A stretch of 51,367 bases of DNA, taken from assembly GCA_018385135.1 (NCBI GenBank), contig JAHAWY010000005.1, positions 1 to 51,367 on the forward strand, read 5' to 3'. The position numbers and the translations under genes were made by a program. This DNA comes from Oscillospiraceae bacterium (lineage in GTDB: Bacteria > Bacillota > Clostridia > Oscillospirales > Oscillospiraceae). A model generated the notes under the pieces. That model did no database searches and was not told the DNA's origin. It saw only the letters and a list, made by a program, of their open reading frames with translations. Below, piece after piece: positions 42,487 to 51,367 of the stretch (position 1 is the first letter of the stretch; each line of letters begins with the position of its first letter).

Positions 42487-43485
42487 TTATTTAAGACCCA
42501 TGGTGATGATAGCCATTGTGTAGACCTCGTCGGCGTTGCAGCCGCGGGAGAGGTCGTTGATGGGGGCGTTGAGACCCTGGAGAATGGGACCATAAGCTTC
42601 AAAGCCGCCCAAACGCTGAGCAATTTTGTAGCCGATGTTGCCGGCTTCGATGCAGGGGAAGATGAAGGTGTTTGCCTGACCTGCAACGGGAGAGCCCTTG
42701 CACTTGGTGGCGGCGACGACCGGGGAAACAGCGGCGTCAAACTGAAGCTCGCCGTCGATGGCTATATCGGGAGCCATCTCCTGAGCCTTGGCGGTTGCAT
42801 CGCGGGAGAGCTGAACGGTTGCGCCCTTGCCGCTGCCCTTGGTGGAGAAGCTGAGAACGGCGACCTTGGGGTCAATGCCGAAAAGCTTTGCTGTGCGTGC
42901 GGTTTCAACAACAACCTCTGCAAGCTTGTCGCTGCCCTTGAGGGTCACGTTGCCTTCCTTATCCACGCTGTCGGGATAGTCGATGTTGATCGCGCAGTCG
43001 CCCATTGCAAGGCGCTCGTTGCCGCGGGTAAGGATAAAGCAGGAGGACACAAGGTGTGCGCCGGGCTTGGTCTTGATTATCTGGAGTGCGGGACGAACGG
43101 TGTCTGCGGTGGAGTATGTAGCGCCGCCGAGCAGACCGTCAGCCTTGCCCATCTTGACGAGCATTGTGCCGAAGTAGTTGGACTTCTTGAGAAGCTCGCG
43201 GCACTCGTCAGCGGTCATCTTGCCTTTGCGCAGCTCGACCATCTTGTCGACCATTTCGTCAAACTCCGCATAGTTAGCCGGGTCGATTATTTCCATCTTG
43301 TCAAGCTTGAAGCCGCCAGCAGCGGCTGCTTCCTTGATTTTGTCGGGGCTTCCGCAGAGAACAACATCCATGATGTCGTCTGCGATAAGACGGGTAGCTG
43401 CCTCAAGAATGCGGGGATCCTCGCCCTCGGTAAAGACGATTTTTCTGCGCTCTGCCTTCAGCGTTTTAAGGATTTCGGTTAACAT
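42487..43485 (-). CDS. pta: phosphate acetyltransferase
   Basis: Pta interconverts acetyl-CoA and acetyl phosphate in fermentation to acetate. The 332-residue protein is the short single-domain type: FTEGEDPRILEAA, DGLLGGATYSTADTVRPALQ, VLSFSTKGSGKG, GELQFDAA and the C-terminal LNDLSRGC-like block (INDLSRGCNADEVY). GGAGGAAA precedes the ATG. No acetate kinase gene follows in this window. A long antisense frame covers it but is a shadow. Confidence 0.96.
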   Translation of the reverse strand: MLTEILKTLKAERRKIVFTEGEDPRILEAATRLIADDIMDVVLCGSPDKIKEAAAAGGFKLDKMEIIDPANYAEFDEMVDKMVELRKGKMTADECRELLKKSNYFGTMLVKMGKADGLLGGATYSTADTVRPALQIIKTKPGAHLVSSCFILTRGNERLAMGDCAINIDYPDSVDKEGNVTLKGSDKLAEVVVETARTAKLFGIDPKVAVLSFSTKGSGKGATVQLSRDATAKAQEMAPDIAIDGELQFDAAVSPVVAATKCKGSPVAGQANTFIFPCIEAGNIGYKIAQRLGGFEAYGPILQGLNAPINDLSRGCNADEVYTMAIITMGLK

Positions 43486-43588
43486 AGGTTTTCCTCCATA
43501 TATAATATTGTGTGCCGAAGCGCCATGTGCAGGCAGCCGGGCACAAAAAAAGTCAAGCTTTTTTCAAAGCCCACATTTTGCATTTGCC

Positions 43589-43616
43589 ATTATACACCCT
43601 TTTGCAGAATTTTCAA
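43589..43616 (-). promoter_or_regulatory. sigma-A promoter of pta
   Basis: Minus strand TTGAAA (43616-43611), 16 bases, TATAAT (43594-43589), leaving a leader of about 95 bases. Confidence 0.7.
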
Positions 43617-43665
43617 ATCTTTATGGCATAATATAAGCAAAAAATCTGAATTATTTGGATAGCTG

Positions 43666-43694
43666 TTGAGGTTTTGAAAGAAAAGGGATATAAT
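43666..43694 (+). promoter_or_regulatory. sigma-A promoter of the thioesterase gene
   Basis: TTGAGG (43666-43671), 17 bases, TATAAT (43689-43694), with a leader of about 90 bases. Confidence 0.7.
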
Positions 43695-43789
43695 CCGTTT
43701 TTATAAGATATTGAGCATCTGCGCGAAATAGGTGTTTTCGTTTAGTAGACCGCTCTTATTATTTAATCTACGAAAGGGGCGTTTAGAAA

Positions 43790-44515
43790 ATGAGTTCAGG
43801 CGAGCACTGCTGCCGAGACTTTGTTTTTCGCTTTGGAGACTGCGACTGTTACAAACGCGCAAGCGTTTTCACAATAATGAAGCTTTTGACGGAGCTATCC
43901 GGAGAGGACTATGAAAACAGAGGACTGGGGCATACCTTTCTCATGGAGCAAGGACGGGCTTTTTTCATCTCGCGCATGAGACTTGAGGTCGAGCGCTTTC
44001 CGCGATATACCGAAAAGGTTACGGCGGAAACATGGGAGCGCTTTGCCAAGGGACCTTATTTCTACCGCGACTACCTTGTCAAAACGGAAAGCGGCGAGAC
44101 GATAATTCGCGGCGGCAGTATGTGGCTGTTGATTGATACCGCCTCAAGAGAGATCTTGCGCCCCTCGGCGCTCTACGGCGGCTTTGATGCGCATAACGAG
44201 GAATGCTCCGGCTGCGGAGGCTGCAAGAGATTAAAGCTCAACCCTGAGCTGCCGGTGCTGGGGCTTCGCCCGATATACTTTTCCGACCTTGACGGCAACG
44301 GTCATGTGAATAATGCCGTATACAGCAAGATAGCTTCTGATTTTCTGCCTGAAGTTCTTCATGAAAAGCCGTTCAAGGCGATAGATATCAATTTCAGCAT
44401 GGAAACAAAGTTCGGAGAGGTGCTGGAGATTTGCGGCGGAGAGACGCCAAACGGCTACGCTGTACAGGGAGCTTCAAAGGACGCACTGCATTTTGCCTGC
44501 GAGTTTGAATACTAA
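43790..44515 (+). CDS. acyl-ACP thioesterase
   Basis: The 241-residue protein has the double hot-dog layout of bacterial acyl-ACP thioesterases related to plant FatA/FatB: N-terminal half with RASVFTIMKLLTELSGED and ETWERFAKGPYFYRDY, and the second half opening with YFSDLDGNGHVNNAVY, where N-x-H-V-N-N is the catalytic signature. It releases free fatty acids from acyl-ACP. The inter-domain loop carries ECSGCGGCKR, a four-Cys cluster unusual to my memory for this family. It has its own promoter and no operon partner. Confidence 0.9.
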   Translation: MSSGEHCCRDFVFRFGDCDCYKRASVFTIMKLLTELSGEDYENRGLGHTFLMEQGRAFFISRMRLEVERFPRYTEKVTAETWERFAKGPYFYRDYLVKTESGETIIRGGSMWLLIDTASREILRPSALYGGFDAHNEECSGCGGCKRLKLNPELPVLGLRPIYFSDLDGNGHVNNAVYSKIASDFLPEVLHEKPFKAIDINFSMETKFGEVLEICGGETPNGYAVQGASKDALHFACEFEY

Positions 44516-45139
44516 AACTAATATGTGCACGGCTGTGACATACGGGAGAAATTGCCAAATAGATTCTTACGGAGCATTCTTCTGACACAGGAAGGCTTTG
44601 CTTTTTGCCCAACTTGCAGCCCTTGCTTGCAAAAAATCAATCAAGCAGAAATATGTAATATTTACCCCGAAAAGGAACAGACTCAAGATGTTGGGTCAGG
44701 CTCTTTTTCGGGGCGTATTATTTGTGTTTTGTCGTTCTTAGGAAAAAATTGGAGTATAGGCAATTTGGTATTTTACTTGCAAAAATACAAAATAATTAAC
44801 AAATGGAAACAAAATTACTACAGATTTGTTGAACAGATAACTAAAAATTACGTTAAATAATTAGCAATACTTGATTTAATACTTCCCCTTTGTTATTATT
44901 GCCAACGTACTTCTGGGAAATGCCCAAAATTAACCATTAAGTGGGACGATGGGACACAGAAAGCACCGTTTTTATGCCAAAAGTGGGATTGACATGGAAA
45001 TGAAATTTTTCGGCGCGACTTATGTCAGAGCTGCCGCATTGCGACAAATTATATGCGGGAGCGGAAATATAATGACAGACACATCCGGCAATGTTTCGGA
45101 TACATAGTTCGCCGATTTCAATCATTTTGGAGGTATATC
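44516..45139. other. AT-rich intergenic stretch with a terminator
   Basis: No convincing gene in these 624 bases; the 111-codon plus frame at 44525-44860 runs through the hairpin below and has no ribosome binding site. An imperfect hairpin at 44665-44713 (CCCCGAAAA at one end, TTTTTCGGGG at the other) looks like the thioesterase terminator. Base composition drops sharply from about 44740 to 44960. A TTGACA at about 44991 lacks a good -10 partner; GATACATA near 45101 weakly resembles a sigma-E -10 ahead of the next gene. Confidence 0.55.
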
Positions 45140-45883
45140 GTGAAAAAGACTTTTTCATTGCTGCTTGTTTTGGCGCTGTCCTTTGCGATTTGCGGCAGCG
45201 CGCTGGCGATTGAACTTGAAAACGTTGCCGCACAAGAAAACTTGGAGGCTGCACAGCAGAACGCCTCGGAGGAGCTTGTAAGCGCTCTTGATGAACTCAA
45301 CACCGACGAGACTGCTTCGGAAGATGTGGTGGAACAGGCGCTTACAGAGACCTCCGAGAGGGCTTATGACCCGATTGTTGATTATGCACAGCAAATGATA
45401 GATGCTGCCGTCGTCGGCGACTATGAGGCGGGCTATGCTGCGCAGGAGGCAAGGAACAAAAAAATAGCCGAGATGCAACTCGATTATGAAGAGATAAGCT
45501 TTGACGACTTTATGCTTATCGCCAAAATCATATGGGCGGAGGCAGGCTCGGAATGGCTTGACGATGAATGGAAGATGTGCGTCGGGGAGGTCGTTTTAAA
45601 CCGTGTTGCCAGCCCCGAATTTCCAAACACCGTTAAGGAGGTTCTTGAGCAGCCCGGGCAGTATTACGGAGCGAACAGCCGTTATTTCAACAACATTATT
45701 CCCACAGAGCGCTGTGCGCAGGTCGCTATGCGTCTTATGAATGGGGAGCGCGTTATTAATGATCCCTCGGTCGTATTTCAGGCAAACTTCCGTCAGGGCG
45801 GCGGCGTCCACACCGCCTGCTATGATAAGCTCCTTGGTTGGACTTATTTTTGCTACAGCCGCAATATTTCCCTTTACGAATAA
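45140..45883 (+). CDS. secreted SleB-type cell wall hydrolase
   Basis: The 247-residue protein has a Sec signal peptide (KKTFSLLLVLALSFAICGSALA), a Glu/Ala-rich helical linker (about 25-125) and a C-terminal Hydrolase_2/SleB domain with catalytic-type Glu in IIWAEAGSEWLDDEWKMCVGEVVLNRV. Family members are lytic enzymes acting on peptidoglycan, often spore cortex. I chose GTG 45140, preceded by TTGGAGG; a longer reading from 45053 has no signal peptide. A role in spore germination or sporulation is plausible, not shown. Confidence 0.88.
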   Translation: MKKTFSLLLVLALSFAICGSALAIELENVAAQENLEAAQQNASEELVSALDELNTDETASEDVVEQALTETSERAYDPIVDYAQQMIDAAVVGDYEAGYAAQEARNKKIAEMQLDYEEISFDDFMLIAKIIWAEAGSEWLDDEWKMCVGEVVLNRVASPEFPNTVKEVLEQPGQYYGANSRYFNNIIPTERCAQVAMRLMNGERVINDPSVVFQANFRQGGGVHTACYDKLLGWTYFCYSRNISLYE

Positions 45884-45900
45884 TTGATTAGGCTAAGTAT

Positions 45901-45933
45901 AAGCCCCCGCACGGTAAATCCGGGCGGGGGCTT
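45901..45933. terminator. terminator between the hydrolase gene and glnN
   Basis: Perfect 10-bp arms AAGCCCCCGC (45901-45910) and GCGGGGGCTT (45924-45933), lying between convergent genes. Confidence 0.8.
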
Positions 45934-46020
45934 ACTATGCTTTCGCGGCGAAGCGTATTTCTCGCTGTACCGTTGATGCGACGTTTTCTGCGACAAGGGT
46001 GCGCGGTGTATAACGTATTG

Positions 46021-48105
46021 CTATACTCTGTAAAGCAGCCTGCCGTAAGAGGGGTAGGGCCACAAATCCTTGCTGACCAGACATTCAAGCTTATCGGCGA
46101 CGACGCGCAGAGCGTTCATTGCCGGAATAACGGATTCGTGGCAGTATACTGCCATGCTTTGTAAATCGCAGTTTTTCAGCTTAACACCGGCGGCGGCTTC
46201 CTCAAGCGCTTGGCAGTTATCATAAAGCTGCTCAAGCAGCCCGGACACGGAGCCAAGAAGCTTCGTTTCGGCTTTGCTTTCGATTTTTATCTGCGCCTTG
46301 GCGTTTATCGTATCTGCAAGCGTCTTTTCAAAGCTTATTACAGCCGGGACTATGTCTCTATGAATCATCTCCAGCATGACCTGCGCTTCAATGTTTATCT
46401 GCTTGCAGTAGCTCTCAAGCAGGATGTCTCGTCTGGCGCGAAGCTCGGTTTCGGAATAAACGCCGTGCCGCTCAAACAAACGGACGTTTTTCTCGTCCAT
46501 GAGGTGGGGCAGGCAGTCGGCGGTGCTGGGGTAGTTTGAAAGCCCGCGCTTGGCAGCTTCCTTTGTCCAGCTTTCGTCATAGCCGTTGCCGTTGAATATA
46601 ATTCGCTCATGCTCGGTTATGGTTTCGCGGATAAGGGTGTTAAGCTCGCTGGTAAAGTCCTCCGCCTTTTCAAGGCGGTCGGCAAACTGGCGGAAGGTCT
46701 CGGCCACAATGGTGTTGATAAAGGTTGTAGACGCGGAGGCGGACATGGACGAGCCGAGCATACGGAACTCAAACTTGTTGCCGGTAAAGGCGAATGGTGA
46801 CGTGCGGTTTCTGTCCGTCGTGTCTCTGGGGAAGGGGGGCAGAACATCAACGCCGACGGTAAGACTCTTTTTCTCCGCGCGGTCATAAACAGTGCCGCTT
46901 TTGATGGAGTCTAAAATTGCCTGAAGCTCATCGCCGAGGTAAACGGAGACGATAGCCGGAGGCGCTTCGTCGCCGCCAAGGCGATGGTCGTTTCCGCAGG
47001 AGGCAACAGAGATGCGAAGAAGATCCTGATAGTCATCAACAGCCTTTAAAACCGCGCAGATTATCAGAAGGAACTGCGCGTTTTCCTCGGGAGTGTCGCC
47101 GGGCTCGAGGAGATTAACGCCATCGTCTGTTGAAAGCGCCCAGTTGTTATGCTTGCCGCTTCCGTTTACGCCCTCAAAGGGCTTTTCGTGCAGCAGACAG
47201 GTGAGGTCATGACGCTTTGCAACCTTGCGCATTATCTCCATTGTAAGCTGGTTGTGGTCAATAGCTATATTGGCGGTGGAGAATATGGGCGCAAGCTCAT
47301 GCTGGGCGGGAGCTGCCTCGTTATGTTCGGTTTTTGCGAGAACGCCCAGCTTCCAAAGCTCCTCGTTTAGCTCTTTCATGAACGAGGAAACACGGATTTT
47401 GATGGAACCGAAATAGTGGTCGTCCATCTCCTGCCCCTTTGGGGGGCGCGCTCCGAGAAGGGTCCTGCCGGTGTATATAAGGTCTTTGCGCTGGTTATAT
47501 GTATTGCGGTCAACGATGAAGTATTCCTGCTCAAGACCGGCGGTGGCGGAAACGCGCTCACATTCTGTGCCGAAAAGCTTCAAAATGCGCTTTGCTTGGA
47601 GGTTGAGCGCCTCCATAGAGCGCAGGAGGGGCGTTTTGGTGTCAAGCGCTTCTCCGCCGTAAGAGCAGAAAGCGGTGGGGATACATAAAACTCCGTCCTT
47701 GATAAAGGCGTAGGAGGTGGGATCCCACGCTGTGTAGCCGCGAGCTTCAAAGGTTGCACGCAGACCGCCGGAGGGGAAGCTTGAAGCGTCAGGCTCGCCC
47801 TTTATAAGCTCCTTGCCGGAAAACTCCATGATAACGCCGCCGTCGCCGCAGGGGGCGATGAAGCTGTCGTGCTTTTCGGCGGTGATGCCTGTGAGGGGCT
47901 GAAACCAGTGGGTGTAGTGAGTTGCACCCTTTTCTGTTGCCCAGTCCTTCATGGCGTTGGCAACGATGTTGGCGGTGGTCAGATCCATGCGTCCGCCTTT
48001 TTCGATGGCGTTTTTAAGGGTGCTGTAAGCGCCCTTGGGCAGACGCTCGCGCATGACGCTTTCGTTGAAAGCCATGCAGCCGAAAAGCTCGGGTAAGTTT
48101 GTCAT
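46021..48105 (-). CDS. glnN: glutamine synthetase, type III
   Basis: It makes glutamine from glutamate, ammonia and ATP. At 694 residues it has the large GSIII form: [20 protein letters not shown] at the start, THWFQPLTG, the Glu ligand in [42 protein letters not shown] and [18 protein letters not shown] chose ATG 48105 with TTGGAGG upstream. It is 47 bases downstream of rsmG on the same strand. No GlnR or PII gene is nearby. Confidence 0.96.
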   Translation of the reverse strand: MTNLPELFGCMAFNESVMRERLPKGAYSTLKNAIEKGGRMDLTTANIVANAMKDWATEKGATHYTHWFQPLTGITAEKHDSFIAPCGDGGVIMEFSGKELIKGEPDASSFPSGGLRATFEARGYTAWDPTSYAFIKDGVLCIPTAFCSYGGEALDTKTPLLRSMEALNLQAKRILKLFGTECERVSATAGLEQEYFIVDRNTYNQRKDLIYTGRTLLGARPPKGQEMDDHYFGSIKIRVSSFMKELNEELWKLGVLAKTEHNEAAPAQHELAPIFSTANIAIDHNQLTMEIMRKVAKRHDLTCLLHEKPFEGVNGSGKHNNWALSTDDGVNLLEPGDTPEENAQFLLIICAVLKAVDDYQDLLRISVASCGNDHRLGGDEAPPAIVSVYLGDELQAILDSIKSGTVYDRAEKKSLTVGVDVLPPFPRDTTDRNRTSPFAFTGNKFEFRMLGSSMSASASTTFINTIVAETFRQFADRLEKAEDFTSELNTLIRETITEHERIIFNGNGYDESWTKEAAKRGLSNYPSTADCLPHLMDEKNVRLFERHGVYSETELRARRDILLESYCKQINIEAQVMLEMIHRDIVPAVISFEKTLADTINAKAQIKIESKAETKLLGSVSGLLEQLYDNCQALEEAAAGVKLKNCDLQSMAVYCHESVIPAMNALRVVADKLECLVSKDLWPYPSYGRLLYRV

Positions 48106-48152
48106 AGTTGCCTCCAAAATACGAAAGCTTATGCTTTCGGTTGTTTGTATGC

Positions 48153-48854
48153 TTAAAGGGGCTTCTTTTTAATTTGACCGAACTGGCGGGGATAAAGCTC
48201 AGGGCAGCGCCGAACTTTTTCAATGATGACGGCACTGTGGGTAATGTCTGTACCGGGGATGTTGTATTCCTTTACCTCGCTGACTTTTCCGCCGAGAACG
48301 GAAATTGCGTTGGCTGCTTCGGGCAGTTCCTCGGCAATGCTGGGTCCTTTCATGGCAATAAAAGCGCCGCCCACATGGACAAAGGGCAGGCACAGCTCGC
48401 AGAGAATGTTCAGCCTTGCAACGGCGCGGGACACGGCAAGGTCAAAGCTGCCGCCGATATCCGCACAGGCGTCCTCGGCTCGCTCGCAAAGGCAGTGAAC
48501 GTCGTTAAAGCCAAGCATTTCACAGACCTCACGAACGAAGCTTACACGCTTTTGATGGCTATCCAGCAGGGTCAGCTCGATGCTCGGCTCGGCGATTTTG
48601 AGCGGTATGCCGGGGAAGCCTGCGCCGGAGCCTATGTCTATAACAGATTTGCCGGAAAAGTCATAAAGACCGCGCAGAGCGCAGCAGTCGAGAAAATGAA
48701 GCCGTGCCACATTTTCTTCGCCGCTTATCGCCGTGAGATTCATTACGGCGTTGCGCTCGGTGAGGTAGTCATAATAGGTTTTAAACTGCAAGAGCATTTT
48801 GTCGGTACATTCCAGACCAAATTGACCAAAGCCGTTGCTGATGATTTTTTGCAT
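48153..48854 (-). CDS. rsmG: 16S rRNA (guanine-N7) methyltransferase RsmG
   Basis: RsmG methylates G527 of 16S rRNA using SAM. The 233-residue protein has [16 protein letters not shown], the SAM motif [26 protein letters not shown] and [12 protein letters not shown] chose ATG 48854, nine bases after AAAGGA. The usual mnmE-mnmG neighbours are not here; it precedes glnN instead. Confidence 0.96.
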   Translation of the reverse strand: MQKIISNGFGQFGLECTDKMLLQFKTYYDYLTERNAVMNLTAISGEENVARLHFLDCCALRGLYDFSGKSVIDIGSGAGFPGIPLKIAEPSIELTLLDSHQKRVSFVREVCEMLGFNDVHCLCERAEDACADIGGSFDLAVSRAVARLNILCELCLPFVHVGGAFIAMKGPSIAEELPEAANAISVLGGKVSEVKEYNIPGTDITHSAVIIEKVRRCPELYPRQFGQIKKKPL

Positions 48855-48908
48855 AAACAAAAATCCTTTGTATATAAGCGTTTTTGAGCCGCTGCGCCGA
48901 ATAAAATG

Positions 48909-48942
48909 ATATTAGGGCATACCGAAAGGCATGCCCTAATAT
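48909..48942 (-). terminator. terminator between the CuAO-like hydrolase gene and rsmG
   Basis: Perfect 12-bp arms ATATTAGGGCAT (48909-48920) and ATGCCCTAATAT (48931-48942), loop of 10, then TCATTTTATT on the minus strand. Confidence 0.8.
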
Positions 48943-48972
48943 GTTAGCATATTTTTGTGATTAAGTCTACAC

Positions 48973-49845
48973 TTATGCGTAAAAATCGTGCTCACCGATA
49001 CTGGAGACAAAGACGCGCGTTCTGGCGAACCAGGAGGAGACACCTATTTCGGGATTAACGAAGTAGATGCAGTCCGGTACAATGTTGTAGCCTTCAAGGC
49101 ATAGCTTGGCAGCGATGATAGATTCCTCGTTGGGTTCGGCATAAATGCTGCCCTCGGTAACGCTAAACTGCACGCCGTAGCGCTTGTCAAAGATTACCTC
49201 ATAAATGCTGTCCGGGCAGGACTCGTCTGCCACGCGGTTCATAACAACATTGCCGACGGCGAGCTTGCCGTCAAAGGGCTGGTTGCCGGACTCCGCGTTT
49301 ATAAGGCGGGAGAGCCAGTAAAGGTCGTCCTCGTTGTAGTAGTCCTCGCCGCCTTCAAAGGCTTCGGGTTCATCAGCGCAAATGCTGACGCTTTGAGTTT
49401 CCTCGTCCCACTCGATTTCGACACCGTAGACCTTAGCCAGCTCACGAACAGGCAGGGAAATGCTGCCATTGATCATGAGAACCTCATCGGGAACATAGAG
49501 GCAGCGGTTATTTGCGATTATGTATTTTTTGCCAAGTGCTGCGGAAAGCTCAAGATCTTCATTGCTTACGGTTACGGTTTGGGACTCCTCGTCCCATGCG
49601 ATATCTGATTGCTCGTCCATGAATTCGACGAAGGCTCGTAAGGGTGCGTAGGTGGTTTCGCCGACCTTGTATCCGTCGGTAACTTTGATGCCGTTAACAT
49701 ACATGGGGATTTTTTCGTATTGCATATCGGCGGCGGGAGCTTCCTCCTCGCTTGCCGCATTTGCAACTGCCATCCCGCTTATCAAGCATACGAGCAAACA
49801 AACAACGCATATTATGGAAAGCTTCGATTTGAAATTGTTTTTCAT
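48973..49845 (-). CDS. secreted hydrolase: copper amine oxidase-like N domain plus SleB-type domain
   Basis: The 290-residue protein has a signal peptide (about 1-30, ending VANA), a copper amine oxidase N-terminal-like domain (about 45-155; YAPLRAFVEFMD, SLPVRELAKVYGVEIEWDEE, which is a wall/surface module and not an oxidase) and a C-terminal Hydrolase_2 domain with LSRLINAESGNQPFDGKLAVGNVVMNRV and the catalytic-type Glu. It is a paralogue in domain of the 45140-45883 gene. Together with spoIIP next door it suggests peptidoglycan work in the spore or envelope. Confidence 0.9.
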   Translation of the reverse strand: MKNNFKSKLSIICVVCLLVCLISGMAVANAASEEEAPAADMQYEKIPMYVNGIKVTDGYKVGETTYAPLRAFVEFMDEQSDIAWDEESQTVTVSNEDLELSAALGKKYIIANNRCLYVPDEVLMINGSISLPVRELAKVYGVEIEWDEETQSVSICADEPEAFEGGEDYYNEDDLYWLSRLINAESGNQPFDGKLAVGNVVMNRVADESCPDSIYEVIFDKRYGVQFSVTEGSIYAEPNEESIIAAKLCLEGYNIVPDCIYFVNPEIGVSSWFARTRVFVSSIGEHDFYA

Positions 49846-49914
49846 AATACGCTCCTATTAACAAAATTTACAAGCCAAATGACGCCACTTGGGCGATTAT
49901 CGATTACTGACATA

Positions 49915-49944
49915 ATTATATTCATTTTGGCATTTTAATTTCAA
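49915..49944 (-). promoter_or_regulatory. promoter of the CuAO-like hydrolase gene
   Basis: Minus strand TTGAAA (49944-49939), 18 bases, TATAAT (49920-49915), about 70 bases before the start codon. Confidence 0.65.
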
Positions 49945-50217
49945 TAGCAAATTTGTACAAAATGACATCTGGCAAATGGGGTATAATTAACATAGACACA
50001 ACTTATAGTTAAAAAACCTAGGCTTTGTGAGATTATAATACCATATATTGTGTGCGCGTTATGCCGAATACTGCTGTCGCTTTTAGGGGTTATGGGGCGA
50101 AAATGATTAAATAGTGCAGGAAAGTTGCAAATAATATTGCATTATGTAAATTGATTTTACTAAAACTCGGAAGTAATTTCGCTATCGCCGTGCAATAACT
50201 TGTAACTCGACGGAAAA

Positions 50218-50246
50218 GCATATTGGAGATGGAGAAAGCATAAGCA
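50218..50246 (+). promoter_or_regulatory. candidate sigma-E promoter of spoIIP
   Basis: GCATATT (50218-50224), 14 bases, CATAAGCA (50239-50246). This fits the sigma-E pattern [GT][AC]ATATT, 13-15 bases, CATACA[ACT]T with two -10 mismatches, and spoIIP is a sigma-E gene in Bacillus. Confidence 0.5.
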
Positions 50247-50277
50247 TCAATGATAGCTCAAGCGGGGGGGAGAAGCC

Positions 50278-51318
50278 GTGAAAATCGGAAGGGTTTTGAT
50301 AATCATGCTGCTGCTTACGGCAGGAGCGTGGGCTTTGAACAAAAAGGGTGTCGGCGAGGAGATCGTTGATTTTGTTAAAACTCGGTTTGAGCAAATAAAA
50401 GCGGTTGAATCGCCCTCGGACATATCCTTGCCAACGGAAAAGCCACAGCCGGAAAAACTCGGCTCCGTTTCGCAGGAGGAGCGTGTCTCGGCATCCATGC
50501 CGCCTTTTCCCTCTGAGGTGCTTATACCGAAAAAAGAGGAGCAGACCGTCAGTGAGGACAAGCCCGTGGTTTTGCCAACAACAATAGCGGGCGGCATGGT
50601 GATAAACAACGACACGAGCTATGACGTTGACCTTGAGGTACTGCTGGAGTCCGGACCGTCACAAAAGCTGCCTGCAAACGGAGTGCAAATACTAATAATA
50701 CATACCCACACGAGCGAGGCATACACGCCCGACGGTACGGATGATTATATGCAGACGGATAATTACAGAACCGAGGATACGAGGTATAACATCGTGCGTG
50801 TGGGGGACGAGCTGACCGCCTGCTTGGAAAGCTACGGGCTGAACGTTTTGCATGACAGGGAAAGCTACGACTATCCGAGCTATACGGGCAGCTACAGCCG
50901 CAGCGGTGCGGCGATTGAAAAGCATCTTGCCGAGCATCCTGAAATCGCAATTGTTCTTGATGTGCACAGGGACGCTATTGGCGACGGAGATGTTGTTTAT
51001 AAAACAATGGCGGAGCTTAGCGGTCAGCCCTGCTCACAGGTAATGCTGCTGGCGGGAACGGGGGAGAATGGTCTTTCACATCCCAATTATATGGAGAACC
51101 TAAAGCTAGCGCTATATTTGCAAAAGGCGGTGGTTGACAGCCGTCCCACGCTCGCTCGCCCCATCGCATTGAAAAAGGAGCGCTACAATCAGCAACTGAC
51201 AACAGGCTCGCTTATTCTGGAGGTGGGCAGCAACGGAAACACACTTGATGAGGCGCTTCGCGCAGTGCGGCTTTTTGCAGACGCCGTTGCTCCCGCGCTT
51301 ACCGAGTTGGTGGAATAG
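50278..51318 (+). CDS. spoIIP: stage II sporulation protein P (peptidoglycan amidase/endopeptidase)
   Basis: SpoIIP works with SpoIID and SpoIIM to thin septal peptidoglycan and drive forespore engulfment. The 346-residue protein has an N-terminal membrane anchor (RVLIIMLLLTAGAWAL), a low-complexity linker (about 30-105) and the amidase domain: ILIIHTHTSEAY (zinc-ligand His and Glu), YDYPSYTGSYSRSGAAIEKHL, IVLDVHRDAIG and the catalytic-type Glu in LILEVGSNGNT. The start is GTG 50278 behind a G-rich site (GGGGGGGAG). No gpr is seen upstream. Confidence 0.94.
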   Translation: MKIGRVLIIMLLLTAGAWALNKKGVGEEIVDFVKTRFEQIKAVESPSDISLPTEKPQPEKLGSVSQEERVSASMPPFPSEVLIPKKEEQTVSEDKPVVLPTTIAGGMVINNDTSYDVDLEVLLESGPSQKLPANGVQILIIHTHTSEAYTPDGTDDYMQTDNYRTEDTRYNIVRVGDELTACLESYGLNVLHDRESYDYPSYTGSYSRSGAAIEKHLAEHPEIAIVLDVHRDAIGDGDVVYKTMAELSGQPCSQVMLLAGTGENGLSHPNYMENLKLALYLQKAVVDSRPTLARPIALKKERYNQQLTTGSLILEVGSNGNTLDEALRAVRLFADAVAPALTELVE

Positions 51319-51367
51319 GAAGAAATAACCATATATCTTGTATGTTGTGTATTATATAATGTATATG

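Larger units (their letters stand above)
49846..50277. other. AT-rich divergent intergenic region
   Basis: 432 bases without a gene between the hydrolase (minus) and spoIIP (plus). It contains the two promoters listed separately, a TATAAT near 49982 without a good -35, and TTGCAA/TTGCAT repeats near 50127-50144 that I cannot assign. No hairpin of note. Confidence 0.6.

Noticed and set aside
42481..43482. 333-codon plus-strand frame
   Set aside because: It is an almost exact antisense shadow of pta with no ribosome binding site or recognisable family.
44525..44860. 111-codon plus-strand frame
   Set aside because: It reads through a terminator-like hairpin into very AT-rich DNA and has no ribosome binding site or domain.

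Overview
This window looks like a chromosomal segment of a spore-forming Clostridia bacterium. The inference rests on four sporulation loci (an interrupted sigK, spoIIP, yunB and a SpoVB-type transporter), diaminopimelate synthesis through LL-DAP aminotransferase, MurT/GatD, type III glutamine synthetase, AGGAGG-type ribosome binding sites and medium GC. An Oscillospirales-like lineage is my guess; nothing here proves the genus.

Layout. 1-1440 is an AT-rich accessory patch: a decayed D12-class adenine methylase fragment directly upstream of an intact DpnI-like nuclease that cuts methylated GATC. 1545-5711 holds a Cys-rich small protein, dapF, dapL and glmS. 5811-8894 (minus) is a polysaccharide O-acetylation set: DHHW/AlgX-like protein, MBOAT acyltransferase and a DUF4358-type lipoprotein. 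9080-12597 holds recG and a SpoVB-like flippase. 12638-24291 is the main feature (below). 24558-28028 holds trxB, tRNA-Gly and the murT-gatD pair. 28116-35588 (minus) runs murD, two M42 peptidases, a YnbB-like PLP enzyme, yunB, ligA. 35877-41078 (plus) has rpe, recR, rnj, a dipeptidase, an ArsC/Spx-like protein and a bacteriohemerythrin. 41187-43485 (minus) has rpsF-ssb-rpsR and pta. 43790-51318 has an acyl-ACP thioesterase, two SleB-type hydrolases, rsmG-glnN and spoIIP.

Main finding. The sporulation sigma factor gene sigK is split into a 5' half (23959-24291) and a 3' half (12638-12997), both on the minus strand, by an 11-kb skin-like element. The element starts with a large serine recombinase next to the 3' half. 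Joining the halves at a shared AAATG restores an in-frame 230-residue pro-SigK. The cargo is not phage genes: it is one tightly overlapping operon (pheA-aroB-aroC-aroEK-aroQ-aroA-tyrA-aroF) for the whole shikimate pathway plus the prephenate branches to Phe and Tyr. The operon has a strong promoter and two tandem transcription attenuators, each with its own short Phe/Tyr/Trp-rich leader peptide. A developmentally excised element therefore carries a housekeeping biosynthetic operon, which would make germline loss of the element costly.

Limits: no alignment, folding or database search was run. Families are recognised from motifs and memory, and promoters, terminators and RNA structures were found by eye.
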